DNA of 17,588 nt from Methylopumilus sp003533095 (GTDB taxonomy: Bacteria; Pseudomonadota; Gammaproteobacteria; Burkholderiales; Methylophilaceae): the NCBI GenBank assembly GCA_963977845.1, contig CAXBPZ010000020.1, positions 1-17,588 of the forward strand, written 5' to 3'. Positions 8,079 through 15,532 of this stretch are shown here, one piece after another. Numbering within the stretch: position 1 is the stretch's first letter; every line of letters starts with the position of its first letter. The position numbers and the translations under genes are program-made. The notes beneath the pieces are model-generated. The model did no database searches and was not told the DNA's origin. It worked only from the letters and a program-made list of their open reading frames with translations.

Positions 8079-8433
8079 AAGCTTTCGTTTTGCCTAATAT
8101 TTCAATGCTGACTTCATTGGGAATACAAATTAGCATTTGTCCTGTGAGATGAACCCATCCTTGCTGCACGCAATATTGATTTTTACATGGCGCGGATTTA
8201 AAGCGAGCTCGCCCCTCTTTGATTTCAATAATGCTTTCGCCTTCTTTACCTATAAGACTAATATTTTTATTTTGAAATAAGCTGAAGTTGCCATAAGTTT
8301 TTCCTTGAAAATTCACTTGCACCACACTGCCAGTTTCAAAATGCCAGAATGTTTTAAATGAAAAAATAATCAAAATAAGACTTATGAAAAAAATCAGACT
8401 ATCGCCAAGAAAAAATTTATTGATTGATTTCAA
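8059..8433 (-). CDS. NusG domain II-containing membrane-anchored protein
   Basis: 124 residues with one N-terminal membrane segment (~residues 11-28, SLIFFISLILIIFSFKTF), then a predicted extracytoplasmic NusG-domain-II-like beta domain. Conserved cysteines are C83 and C88 in SAPCKNQYCVQQGW, and C103 in LICIPNEVSIEI. This C-x4-C...GW...CxPN pattern is typical of this family and suggests a disulfide, metal or redox site, but the function is not established. It has nothing to do with transcription factor NusG beyond fold. It overlaps apbE by 17 bp and the Gx gene by 20 bp, so the three are almost surely made together. Confidence 0.82.
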   Translation of the reverse strand: MKSINKFFLGDSLIFFISLILIIFSFKTFWHFETGSVVQVNFQGKTYGNFSLFQNKNISLIGKEGESIIEIKEGRARFKSAPCKNQYCVQQGWVHLTGQMLICIPNEVSIEILGKTKAYDSLNY

Positions 8434-9466
8434 TTTGATTATTCTTTTGTGTGCCGGGATCTAGAAATTGAATTTTATTTGCCATCGTTTGAGTCATAGA
8501 TATAAGATTTTTTTCAACAATGAAGTAATGCTGAATCTTAAGTTTTTGTGCAATCGCTACCCGGTCTTCTTTTTTACCAATAAAAAGTGGTTTAGATAAT
8601 ACGTCAGATAGCGTACCTGCATTTTGAGAAGGCTCTATAAGCACGGTCACTGAATAAATATTTTGTACTGGGAATCCTGTAAAAGGATCTATGAGATGGC
8701 AATAACGAATACCATCATTGATAAAATACCTTTGATAATCGCCTGATGTACCAATCGCCCAACCGTCAGGCAAATCGAGTTTAGCGATTGCTTGCGATCC
8801 CCTTGGATCTTGTATGCCCACACGCCAAGGTTTATTACCATGTTGGCCGATGGCGATAATATTGCCACCAATATTTATGAGTGCATTTTTAATATGAAGC
8901 TCATGAAGAATTTTACTCGCCTGATCTAGTGCATATCCTTTTGCATATCCGCCAAGATCAATTTTAACGTGAGCGTTAATGCTACTAATCGAAGAATCTG
9001 AGATGCGAAGCTGATCTAAAGAAGGTTTTCTTTCAACAAGCATTTTAATTTTTGATTTATCTGGATGTATGGGATTAAATTCGTCCTGATGAAATCCCCA
9101 ATAATCAATCAGTTCTCCAATAGCTGGATTGAATAAATGATTAGAAGCATCTTCTAAAATTTTAGCTTCCTTTAGAATTTCAATAAGTTCTGCTGATGGA
9201 TTTATATAAGGCTTACTTTTTGCAATAGATTCATTTAGATTGGTCAGATCACTTTGTTTCCATGCGTGAAGTGAGTTATGAAGTCGGGTGAATTCATGAA
9301 CTACTGCCTGTGTGGCTTCTTCTGCTTTTTTTTCATCAACACCATAAATAGAAATATCTACAATGGTTCCGAAGACGTAATGCTTAGATTGGTATAAAGA
9401 TGTTTTGGAACAAGATTGAAGAAAACACAATGCAACAATAGTGAAAAAAAACTTAATGAAGCGCAT
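8417..9466 (-). CDS. apbE: ApbE family lipoprotein, FAD:protein FMN transferase-like
   Basis: 349 residues from ATG 9466. MRFIKFFFTIVALCFLQSC is a lipoprotein signal with lipobox LQSC (C19); the longer open frame upstream lies inside gshB and is rejected. The ApbE fold is supported by IDLGGYAKGYALD (~169-181), INIGGN (~198-202), GTSGDYQRYF (239-248) and HLIDPFTGFP (~257-266). Family members attach FMN to threonines of extracytoplasmic proteins such as NqrC, RnfG or NosR. One oddity: the C-terminal metal-site motif, usually D-x3-T, reads SDVLSKPLF with D288 but lysine 292 where threonine is expected, so the activity may differ. It overlaps gshB by 14 bp and the NusG_II gene by 17 bp. No FMN-acceptor protein is visible in the window. 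Confidence 0.9.
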   Translation of the reverse strand: MRFIKFFFTIVALCFLQSCSKTSLYQSKHYVFGTIVDISIYGVDEKKAEEATQAVVHEFTRLHNSLHAWKQSDLTNLNESIAKSKPYINPSAELIEILKEAKILEDASNHLFNPAIGELIDYWGFHQDEFNPIHPDKSKIKMLVERKPSLDQLRISDSSISSINAHVKIDLGGYAKGYALDQASKILHELHIKNALINIGGNIIAIGQHGNKPWRVGIQDPRGSQAIAKLDLPDGWAIGTSGDYQRYFINDGIRYCHLIDPFTGFPVQNIYSVTVLIEPSQNAGTLSDVLSKPLFIGKKEDRVAIAQKLKIQHYFIVEKNLISMTQTMANKIQFLDPGTQKNNQIEINQ

Positions 9467-10373
9467 TGATAATAAGTTCTGCAGGATTTTGCTTTGTTTG
9501 CTCAAACAGTTCGACGATCCCGGTCGGGCTTGTGACATTAATTTCGGTAAGATAATCCCCAATCACATCAATCCCAACAAAATGCAGTCCTTCACTTAAT
9601 AATTTTTTGCCTACGATAGTGGCTATTTCCATATCTCTTTTTGATAGCGCTTGTGCAACACCCTGTCCACCTGACGCTAGATTGCCGCGCGTCTCACCTT
9701 GCATAGGAATGCGCGCCAAGGCATAAGGAAAGGGTTTTCCTTCAATAATCACAATACGTTTATCACCTAATTTAATTTCTGGAATATATTGCTGCGCCAT
9801 GATCATTTGATGTCCATGGTTGGTCATGATTTCTAAAATTACATTAAGATTTTTTTCAAACTCACTGACACGGAAAATATTCTTCCCACCCATGCCATCA
9901 AGGGGTTTTAAAATAATATCGCCATGATCTTTAAAAAATTGCTTCACAATCTCTGGATTAGCCGTGACTAACGTTTTAGGAATAAGTGTGTCAAATTGAA
10001 GTATTGATATTTTTTCATTCCAGCTTCGAATAGAAGAAGGTTTATTCAATACTTTTACATTTGATTTTTCTGCGATATCTAATAAGTAAGTTGTGTGAAG
10101 ATAGGCTTGATCCACAGGTGGATCTTTTCTCATAAAGAGTGCTTTGAAAAATGAAACAGGATGCGTCTCGAAATTTTTTTCATACTTTGGAAACATGTCT
10201 AATTCAAAACGATGTGTTCTACAAAATAATTGGTTAGCATCAATATATAAATCATGTTGCAAACAAAAATAGACTTCATGATTTTGCTTCACGGCTTCCT
10301 TCATTAAAGCAAGAGTTGAATCCTTCTTTAATTGGAGTGATTGAGGTGGATCGATAATGAAAAGAATAGGCAT
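9453..10373 (-). CDS. gshB: Glutathione synthetase GshB
   Basis: ATP-grasp enzyme joining gamma-glutamylcysteine and glycine to make glutathione in the cytoplasm. 306 residues, close to the ~315 of E. coli. Typical features are MPILFIIDPPQSLQLKKDST at the N-terminus, LNKPSSIRSWNEK (~105-117), the ATP-grasp loop ILKPLDGMGGKNIF (~155-168), QQYIPEIKLGDKRI, ARIPMQGETRGNLASGG and the metal-binding INVTSPTGIVEL near the end. It starts 3 bp after the gshA stop, so both glutathione enzymes are made together, and its last codons overlap the apbE start. Confidence 0.96.
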   Translation of the reverse strand: MPILFIIDPPQSLQLKKDSTLALMKEAVKQNHEVYFCLQHDLYIDANQLFCRTHRFELDMFPKYEKNFETHPVSFFKALFMRKDPPVDQAYLHTTYLLDIAEKSNVKVLNKPSSIRSWNEKISILQFDTLIPKTLVTANPEIVKQFFKDHGDIILKPLDGMGGKNIFRVSEFEKNLNVILEIMTNHGHQMIMAQQYIPEIKLGDKRIVIIEGKPFPYALARIPMQGETRGNLASGGQGVAQALSKRDMEIATIVGKKLLSEGLHFVGIDVIGDYLTEINVTSPTGIVELFEQTKQNPAELIINALH

Positions 10374-10376
10374 TAT

Positions 10377-11672
10377 TTATTGATTCATCGGGTCATAAGT
10401 TTCAAGTTCAATGGACGCTGCAAGAAGTGCTAATCGTGCAATGACACCATAAGCATAGAATCGATTGGGCGTTGAAAGTGGCGAGTCGTCAATTTCAGGC
10501 GTAGAGCAGGATGTTTCAAAGGCTAATGGAACAAAATGCATACCAGGCGCGTTGAGATTTTCATCTTTGCCTCTCGAAGTATGTACACGATAAAAACCGC
10601 CAATGACAAAGTGATCAATCATATAGACAACAGGTTCTGCGACCGCTTCATTAATACATTCATCAGAATAGACACCTTCTTGAATAATAATCTCCGATAC
10701 CTCAAGACCTTCTTTAACCACAGACATTTTATTACGTGATTTTCGATTTAAATTTCTTAATTCGTCACCATGCTTCACGCTCATAATGCCCATACCATAA
10801 GTACCAGCATCTGCCTTTACAATGACAAAAGGCTCCTGCTCAATTTTATATTCTTTATATTTCAACCTAATTTTTGTTAGGATTTGATCTACTTTTTCTG
10901 CAAGTTCATCTTCACCTTGTCTTAAATGAAAATCAATTCGACTCGCATGATCAAAATAAGGATTAATGAGCCAGGGATCGACTTTAATAAAATCAGCAAA
11001 TGATTTTACAACTTCATCATAAGCTTTAAAGTGTTGAGATTTTCTGCGCGTTGCCCATCCTGCATGGAGTGGTGGCATTAAATTCTGCTCAAGATTTTTT
11101 AATATGTCAGGAATACCAGCAGATAAATCATTATTTAATAATAGTGAGCATGCATCAAAATTACCGAGTATTTTATTTTCAAGCACTAATCTATTTTTAA
11201 TACGCTTTAAAGGTTCAATCAATAAAGATTTATTATTTTCAATAGGGATGGTTGTGGGTTCTTTTATTGCTTTATCTAAACTTCCAATACGTACATCCAA
11301 ACCTGATTTTCTTAATATATTTTGGAGTTCAAATAAATTTTTTAAGTAATAAATATTTCGCGTGTGATTCTCAGGAATAATTAAAAGGCGATGGGCTTCA
11401 GGACAAACTTTCTCAACTGCAACCATTGTAGCTTGAACAGAGAGCGATAAAAAATCGGGATTTAAATTATTAAACCCGCCCGGAAAAAGATTGGTATCGA
11501 CAGGCGCTAATTTAAATCCTGCATTCCTTAAATCAACGGATGCGTAAAAAGGTGCTGAATGCTCTAACCATTGTGTGCGAAACCAATGTTCAATATTGGC
11601 CATTTCATGAATGAGATGTTTTTCTAATGAAAGCAGTGGGCCTGTCAGCGCGGTTTTTAAATGGGGAACCAT
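10377..11672 (-). CDS. gshA: Glutamate-cysteine ligase, proteobacterial GshA type
   Basis: First enzyme of glutathione synthesis (ATP, glutamate and cysteine to gamma-glutamylcysteine). 431 residues. It does not look like the E. coli GshA family; it matches the separate beta/gammaproteobacterial type also found in Acidithiobacillus and Nitrosomonas. Recognisable parts are VDLRNAGFKLAPVDTNLFPG and NNLNPDFLSL (~46-77), then IIPENHTRN near 98, FVIVKADAGTYGMGIMSV (~282-299), VVYMIDHFVIGGFYRVH (~347-363) and LNAPGMHFVPLAF. It abuts lipA with no gap and is followed by gshB after 3 bp. This GshA type supports a betaproteobacterial origin. Confidence 0.93.
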   Translation of the reverse strand: MVPHLKTALTGPLLSLEKHLIHEMANIEHWFRTQWLEHSAPFYASVDLRNAGFKLAPVDTNLFPGGFNNLNPDFLSLSVQATMVAVEKVCPEAHRLLIIPENHTRNIYYLKNLFELQNILRKSGLDVRIGSLDKAIKEPTTIPIENNKSLLIEPLKRIKNRLVLENKILGNFDACSLLLNNDLSAGIPDILKNLEQNLMPPLHAGWATRRKSQHFKAYDEVVKSFADFIKVDPWLINPYFDHASRIDFHLRQGEDELAEKVDQILTKIRLKYKEYKIEQEPFVIVKADAGTYGMGIMSVKHGDELRNLNRKSRNKMSVVKEGLEVSEIIIQEGVYSDECINEAVAEPVVYMIDHFVIGGFYRVHTSRGKDENLNAPGMHFVPLAFETSCSTPEIDDSPLSTPNRFYAYGVIARLALLAASIELETYDPMNQ

Positions 11673-12623
11673 TTAGTTTTGTGCCTCATGAGCCTGAAGA
11701 TCTGCGTGATAACTACTTCTCACCATAGGCGCACTTGCGACGGATGAAAAAGCCATATGTTCCGCCTCTTTTTTGAAATCATCAAATTCTTTTGGATCCA
11801 CATAGCGTTCTACAGGAAGATGATGCGCACTTGGTTGTAAATATTGTCCAAGGGTGAGCATTTCAACTTGATGTGCTCTTAAATCCTTCATGACTTCTAA
11901 AATTTCAGCATGGGTTTCGCCCAACCCTAACATGAGTCCTGACTTAGTCGGTATGTTGGGAAACTTTAATTTGAAATTGAGTAATAAGTTGAGTGAATGT
12001 TGATAATCTGATCCTGGACGTGCTTTTTTGTAAAGCCTTGGAATAGTTTCAAGATTATGATTAAAGACATCAGGTGGCATCGAACTTAAAATATTGAGCG
12101 CTTTATCAAGACGGCCTCTAAAATCAGGGACTAAAATTTCAATTTTTGTTTGAGGTGAAATGTGACGAATTTCTTTAATACAATCGACAAAATGTTGCGC
12201 ACCACCATCGCGCAAATCATCGCGATCTACACTTGTGATCACCACATAATTCAGATTGAGCTCTCGGATCGTTTGCGCTAATTTTTTTGGTTCATCTGCG
12301 TCAGGTGGCAAAGGTCTGCCATGACCAACGTCGCAGAATGGGCAGCGTCTTGTACATAGGTCACCGAGAATCATGAATGTTGCAGTGCCCTGACTAAAAC
12401 ATTCACCAATATTAGGACAACTTGCTTCTTCACAAACGCTATGAAGATTATTTTTTCTTAAAATGGATTTAATTTCATTGAATCGCTGACTTTGAGGTAG
12501 CTGCATTTTGATCCAATGGGGTTTGGCTTTAATCGGCGCTTCAATAATTTTGATAGGAATCTTAGAAGTCTTCTCAAAATTAGTTTCTTTAATGCCTATA
12601 GGTTTTGACGTATAAGCTTTCAT
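11673..12623 (-). CDS. lipA: Lipoyl synthase LipA
   Basis: Radical-SAM enzyme inserting two sulfurs into protein-bound octanoyl groups to form lipoate. 316 residues. The radical-SAM cluster is bound by C90, C94 and C97 in CTRRCPFC. The auxiliary, sulfur-donating cluster is bound by C64, C69 and C75 in CEEASCPNIGEC, with S303 of VRSSYHAD as the conserved serine ligand. VDRDDLRDGGAQHF and MLGLGE are also family-typical. Its ATG overlaps the lipB stop (12620-12623), the common lipB-lipA arrangement, and gshA starts right after its stop. Lipoate serves 2-oxoacid dehydrogenases and the glycine cleavage system. Confidence 0.97.
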   Translation of the reverse strand: MKAYTSKPIGIKETNFEKTSKIPIKIIEAPIKAKPHWIKMQLPQSQRFNEIKSILRKNNLHSVCEEASCPNIGECFSQGTATFMILGDLCTRRCPFCDVGHGRPLPPDADEPKKLAQTIRELNLNYVVITSVDRDDLRDGGAQHFVDCIKEIRHISPQTKIEILVPDFRGRLDKALNILSSMPPDVFNHNLETIPRLYKKARPGSDYQHSLNLLLNFKLKFPNIPTKSGLMLGLGETHAEILEVMKDLRAHQVEMLTLGQYLQPSAHHLPVERYVDPKEFDDFKKEAEHMAFSSVASAPMVRSSYHADLQAHEAQN

Positions 12624-13237
12624 GACTTTAAATGGAGTAGTTGATGTTTAATGTCATTTGCAATTTCGAAGCCTATACTTTCGATCGATATATCATCTGT
12701 AAATGTTTTTAATTGTGTCATTTGTAAATTTTTATAACCACAAGGATCAATCGCATCAAAGGGAGTTAGATCCATATCAATATTTAAACTTAAGCCATGG
12801 TATGAAGCATGGTTTTTGATGCGTAATCCCAAAGAAGCAATTTTTTTATTTTCAATATATACCCCAGGCGCTTCTATTTTAGCATTGGCTTTAATATCGC
12901 GACGAGATAAAAACCCTACAATACTTTTTTCAATTAATGTCACGAAAGATCTAATGGTTAAATGGTAACGCTCAAGATCAATAAGCGGGTAAATAATGAG
13001 TTGCCCTCGACCGTGATAAGTGATTTTTCCGCCACGATCCACGTGAAGGACTGGAATATCATCTCTTAAAGGCTTTTTATAATCTTTTTTGTTTAACCCA
13101 AGTGTATAAATAGCCTCATGTTCCGTAATCCATATTTCGTCTTTCGTTGCATGATCTCTTTTGGAGGTGAAATGTTTCATCTGATTCCATGTCGACTCAT
13201 AAGGTGTGAGCCCGAGATATTTGACGCTGATAGACAT
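12620..13237 (-). CDS. lipB: Octanoyl-(acyl-carrier-protein):protein transferase LipB
   Basis: Transfers octanoyl from ACP to lipoyl domains, supplying the LipA substrate. 205 residues from ATG 13237. An in-frame TTG at 13252 adds only five residues and overlaps ybeD, so ATG is preferred. The start region ISVKYLGLTPYESTW is typical. VDRGGKITYHGRGQLIIYPL (~66-85), the catalytic lysine K132 in KKIASLGLRIKNHASYHG and the catalytic cysteine C166 in IDPCGYKNLQMTQL are all present. It lies 4 bp after the ybeD stop and overlaps lipA by ATGA. Confidence 0.96.
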   Translation of the reverse strand: MSISVKYLGLTPYESTWNQMKHFTSKRDHATKDEIWITEHEAIYTLGLNKKDYKKPLRDDIPVLHVDRGGKITYHGRGQLIIYPLIDLERYHLTIRSFVTLIEKSIVGFLSRRDIKANAKIEAPGVYIENKKIASLGLRIKNHASYHGLSLNIDMDLTPFDAIDPCGYKNLQMTQLKTFTDDISIESIGFEIANDIKHQLLHLKS

Positions 13238-13241
13238 AAAA

Positions 13242-13520
13242 TTACAGAACAACTTTAATCATAGGATGTGATGAAAGTGATCGATAAATATCATCTAGCT
13301 CCGGTTTACTTGTGACATAAACAAAACAAGTCAGACTGATATAACGACCTTCACTACTTCCCTTCATCTCGATCGTACTCGGGTCAAATTTTTCATTTTT
13401 TTGTTTGATGATTTCAATCACGGTTGATGTAAATGCATCATGGACTTCTCCCATCACCTTAATTGGAAAATGACATGGAAATTCAATGAGCGTTTCTGAT
13501 GGCAACTTGTGATCTGACAT
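13242..13520 (-). CDS. ybeD: YbeD family protein (DUF493)
   Basis: 92-residue soluble protein of the DUF493/YbeD family, which has an ACT-like fold. Family marks are LIEFPCHFPIKVMG near residues 11-24 and a compact alpha/beta layout ending in a YRSLSSHPMIKVVL segment. The molecular role is not firmly known; the strong signal is its conserved place directly upstream of lipB, which suggests a link to lipoate or protein-acyl regulation (inference). It abuts the rlpA stop without a gap. Confidence 0.9.
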   Translation of the reverse strand: MSDHKLPSETLIEFPCHFPIKVMGEVHDAFTSTVIEIIKQKNEKFDPSTIEMKGSSEGRYISLTCFVYVTSKPELDDIYRSLSSHPMIKVVL

Positions 13521-14423
13521 TTAATTTTTTTCTTTAGTCGTTATAAAAATACTAATTTTTATTTTTGATTTAATAAGATCTGCGATTTTATTTGCTTCAT
13601 CTTTATTATTAAAAGGGCCAATCACCACATGAAATAAATCTTCAGAAAATTGCTTTTTAAATGGTGGCGTATTTTCTAATTTCATATCCGAGAGTTGTTT
13701 TAACAAAAAATCTGCATTCTTTTCATTTTTAAAAGCGCCGGCTTGAATATAAAGAGGTTCATTCGCTAGGATCTCATCTATTTTTTCCTTTGCGGGAACG
13801 ACATCTTTTTCTTTTATTTTTTCAGTTACAACATCAGGTGTTTTTTTGAGTGCATTGAATTGTCTTGGGTCAATAAGCTCTACCTCGACAGGACCACTTC
13901 CTTTGTCAGACAATCTTAATTTGTAAGCTGCAGCAAATGATAAATCGATGATGCGATCTTTTTTAAATGGACCGCGATCGTTAATTCTCACAATCACACT
14001 TTTACCATTTTCAGTATTAGTGACCCTTACATAGCATGGGATCGGGAGCGTGGTATGTGCACCTGTCATGCTATACATGTCGTAGTATTCTCCAATTGAT
14101 GTTTTTTTGCCGTGATAACGTTTACCGTACCAAGAAGCGACCCCCTTTTCTTTGTATGGATAGAAAGAAGTCATAGGGATATATTTATTATCAAGGGCAA
14201 TATAAGGTTGATTTGCGCGTGCATTAAATGGTTCTACTTTAGGTATGGCATCAGGAATAGCGTCAATATTTTCAGGGGGATGATCACCTGGACCATCATC
14301 CAGGTAATAACCACCGCCTTTTTTCGAAGGCGAAGTGACACCTTCATTTTTCAAAGAAGGAGCACTGGCACAACCAGTTAGGATCGAAAGCATCATGAAT
14401 GCTAAAAAATAAATTCTAAGCAT
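13521..14423 (-). CDS. rlpA: RlpA family septal-ring lytic transglycosylase, lipoprotein with SPOR domain
   Basis: Outer-membrane lipoprotein predicted to cut naked glycan strands at the division septum. 300 residues from ATG 14423, whose first base overlaps the rodA TGA; a TTG one codon earlier is the alternative. Signal peptide with lipobox LTGC (C18). The double-psi beta-barrel domain (~residues 93-185) has GVASWYGKRYHGKKTSIGEY, MYSMTGAHTTLP and VRINDRGPFKKDRIIDLS, keeping the glutamate, histidine and aspartate linked to catalysis in RlpA. The C-terminal SPOR domain (~225-298), with YIQAGAFKNEKNADFLLKQL and FHVVIGPFNNKDEANKI, binds denuded septal glycan. It lies in the common mrdA-rodA-rlpA order. 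Confidence 0.94.
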   Translation of the reverse strand: MLRIYFLAFMMLSILTGCASAPSLKNEGVTSPSKKGGGYYLDDGPGDHPPENIDAIPDAIPKVEPFNARANQPYIALDNKYIPMTSFYPYKEKGVASWYGKRYHGKKTSIGEYYDMYSMTGAHTTLPIPCYVRVTNTENGKSVIVRINDRGPFKKDRIIDLSFAAAYKLRLSDKGSGPVEVELIDPRQFNALKKTPDVVTEKIKEKDVVPAKEKIDEILANEPLYIQAGAFKNEKNADFLLKQLSDMKLENTPPFKKQFSEDLFHVVIGPFNNKDEANKIADLIKSKIKISIFITTKEKN

Positions 14424-15520
14424 CAAGATGATCCTACAAGTTCTTTGTGTGAATGCACACTCATTAATATACCAAAGCTAATTAAAATAATCGTCATAGA
14501 CGTGCCACCAAAACTAATGAGTGGTAAAGGGACGCCGACCACAGGCATGATGCCACTTACCATGGCGATATTAATAAAGATATACGTAAAGAACGTAAGT
14601 CCAATATTTGCAGCGAGTAGCCTTGTAAATGTATTTTTGGCTTGAGATGCAATCATAAGACTTCGGCCAATAATGAGTGCAAAAAGGCCTAAGAGAAGAA
14701 GGTTGCCTAATAAACCAAACTCTTCACTAAAAACTGCAAAAATAAAGTCAGTTGTTCTTTCGGGTAAGAAATCAAGTTGACCTTGTGTACCATTAAGCCA
14801 ACCTTTACCAATAAGGCCACCTGAGCCCATAGCAATTGAAGATTGAATCGTGTGATAACCGGAACCTAATGGATCTTGGCTTGGATCCAATAGAATCAGA
14901 AGCCTATTCTTTTGATAATCATGTAAATGTGTCCAAATAATAGGAGCTAGAGAAAAAAGACCGATAGCGCCTCCCACAATAAATTTCCAATTTAATCCAG
15001 CTAAAAAAAGAATGTAAAAACCTGATGCGGTAATTAATAGCCCTGTGCCTAAATCAGGTTGGTTAATAATAAGCATGACTGGCAAAATAAAAAAAAGAGA
15101 GGCAATGACATAATCAATCGTATGCCTTTTATTTTCTCGCTTTGAAAGATACCAAGCCATTGCGATGGGGACTGCAAGACGCATAATTTCTGATGGCTGC
15201 ATTTTAAAAGCCCCTAAATTTAACCAACGTTTAGCACCATGACTCGATTGACCGACAAACATGACAGCAAAGAGTAATAACAAACCTAGGATATAAATAG
15301 GGAGGGCTAATTTTTCATAATATTTAGGATGAATTCTCGCTGTGACCCAAAGCAATATGAATCCAAGACCAATATACAGAAGTTGATTAAGTACCAAAAT
15401 AATATTACGTCCCGAGGCACTATAAAGGGTAAAAAGACCTACCACTAAAGCTGAACTAATAAAGATCATCAAAATGGAATCAATATTTTTTTGTAAGCGT
15501 GAAATTAAACGTTCTAGCAT
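14423..15520 (-). CDS. rodA: Rod shape-determining protein RodA (SEDS peptidoglycan glycosyltransferase)
   Basis: Polytopic inner-membrane SEDS protein polymerising glycan strands from lipid II for cell elongation, in complex with PBP2. 365 residues, with about ten membrane segments. Motifs include SSHGAKRWLNLG with FKMQPSEIMRLA (~91-115), INQPDLGTGLLI (~151-162), GSGGLIGKGWLNGTQGQLDF (~226-245), the essential aspartate context ERTTDFIFAVFSEEFGLLGN (~248-267) and VPLPLISFGGTSM (~333-345). It looks fully intact, unlike the N-terminus of its partner mrdA 12 bp upstream. Its stop overlaps the rlpA start. Confidence 0.97.
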   Translation of the reverse strand: MLERLISRLQKNIDSILMIFISSALVVGLFTLYSASGRNIILVLNQLLYIGLGFILLWVTARIHPKYYEKLALPIYILGLLLLFAVMFVGQSSHGAKRWLNLGAFKMQPSEIMRLAVPIAMAWYLSKRENKRHTIDYVIASLFFILPVMLIINQPDLGTGLLITASGFYILFLAGLNWKFIVGGAIGLFSLAPIIWTHLHDYQKNRLLILLDPSQDPLGSGYHTIQSSIAMGSGGLIGKGWLNGTQGQLDFLPERTTDFIFAVFSEEFGLLGNLLLLGLFALIIGRSLMIASQAKNTFTRLLAANIGLTFFTYIFINIAMVSGIMPVVGVPLPLISFGGTSMTIILISFGILMSVHSHKELVGSS

Positions 15521-15532
15521 AATGATTTTATT

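Noticed and set aside
8689..8871. 60-codon frame on the - strand inside apbE
   Set aside because: Alternative frame within apbE, where the ApbE motifs are all in the other frame.
14112..14381. 89-codon + strand frame opposite rlpA
   Set aside because: Shadow of rlpA, with a low-complexity unfamiliar product.
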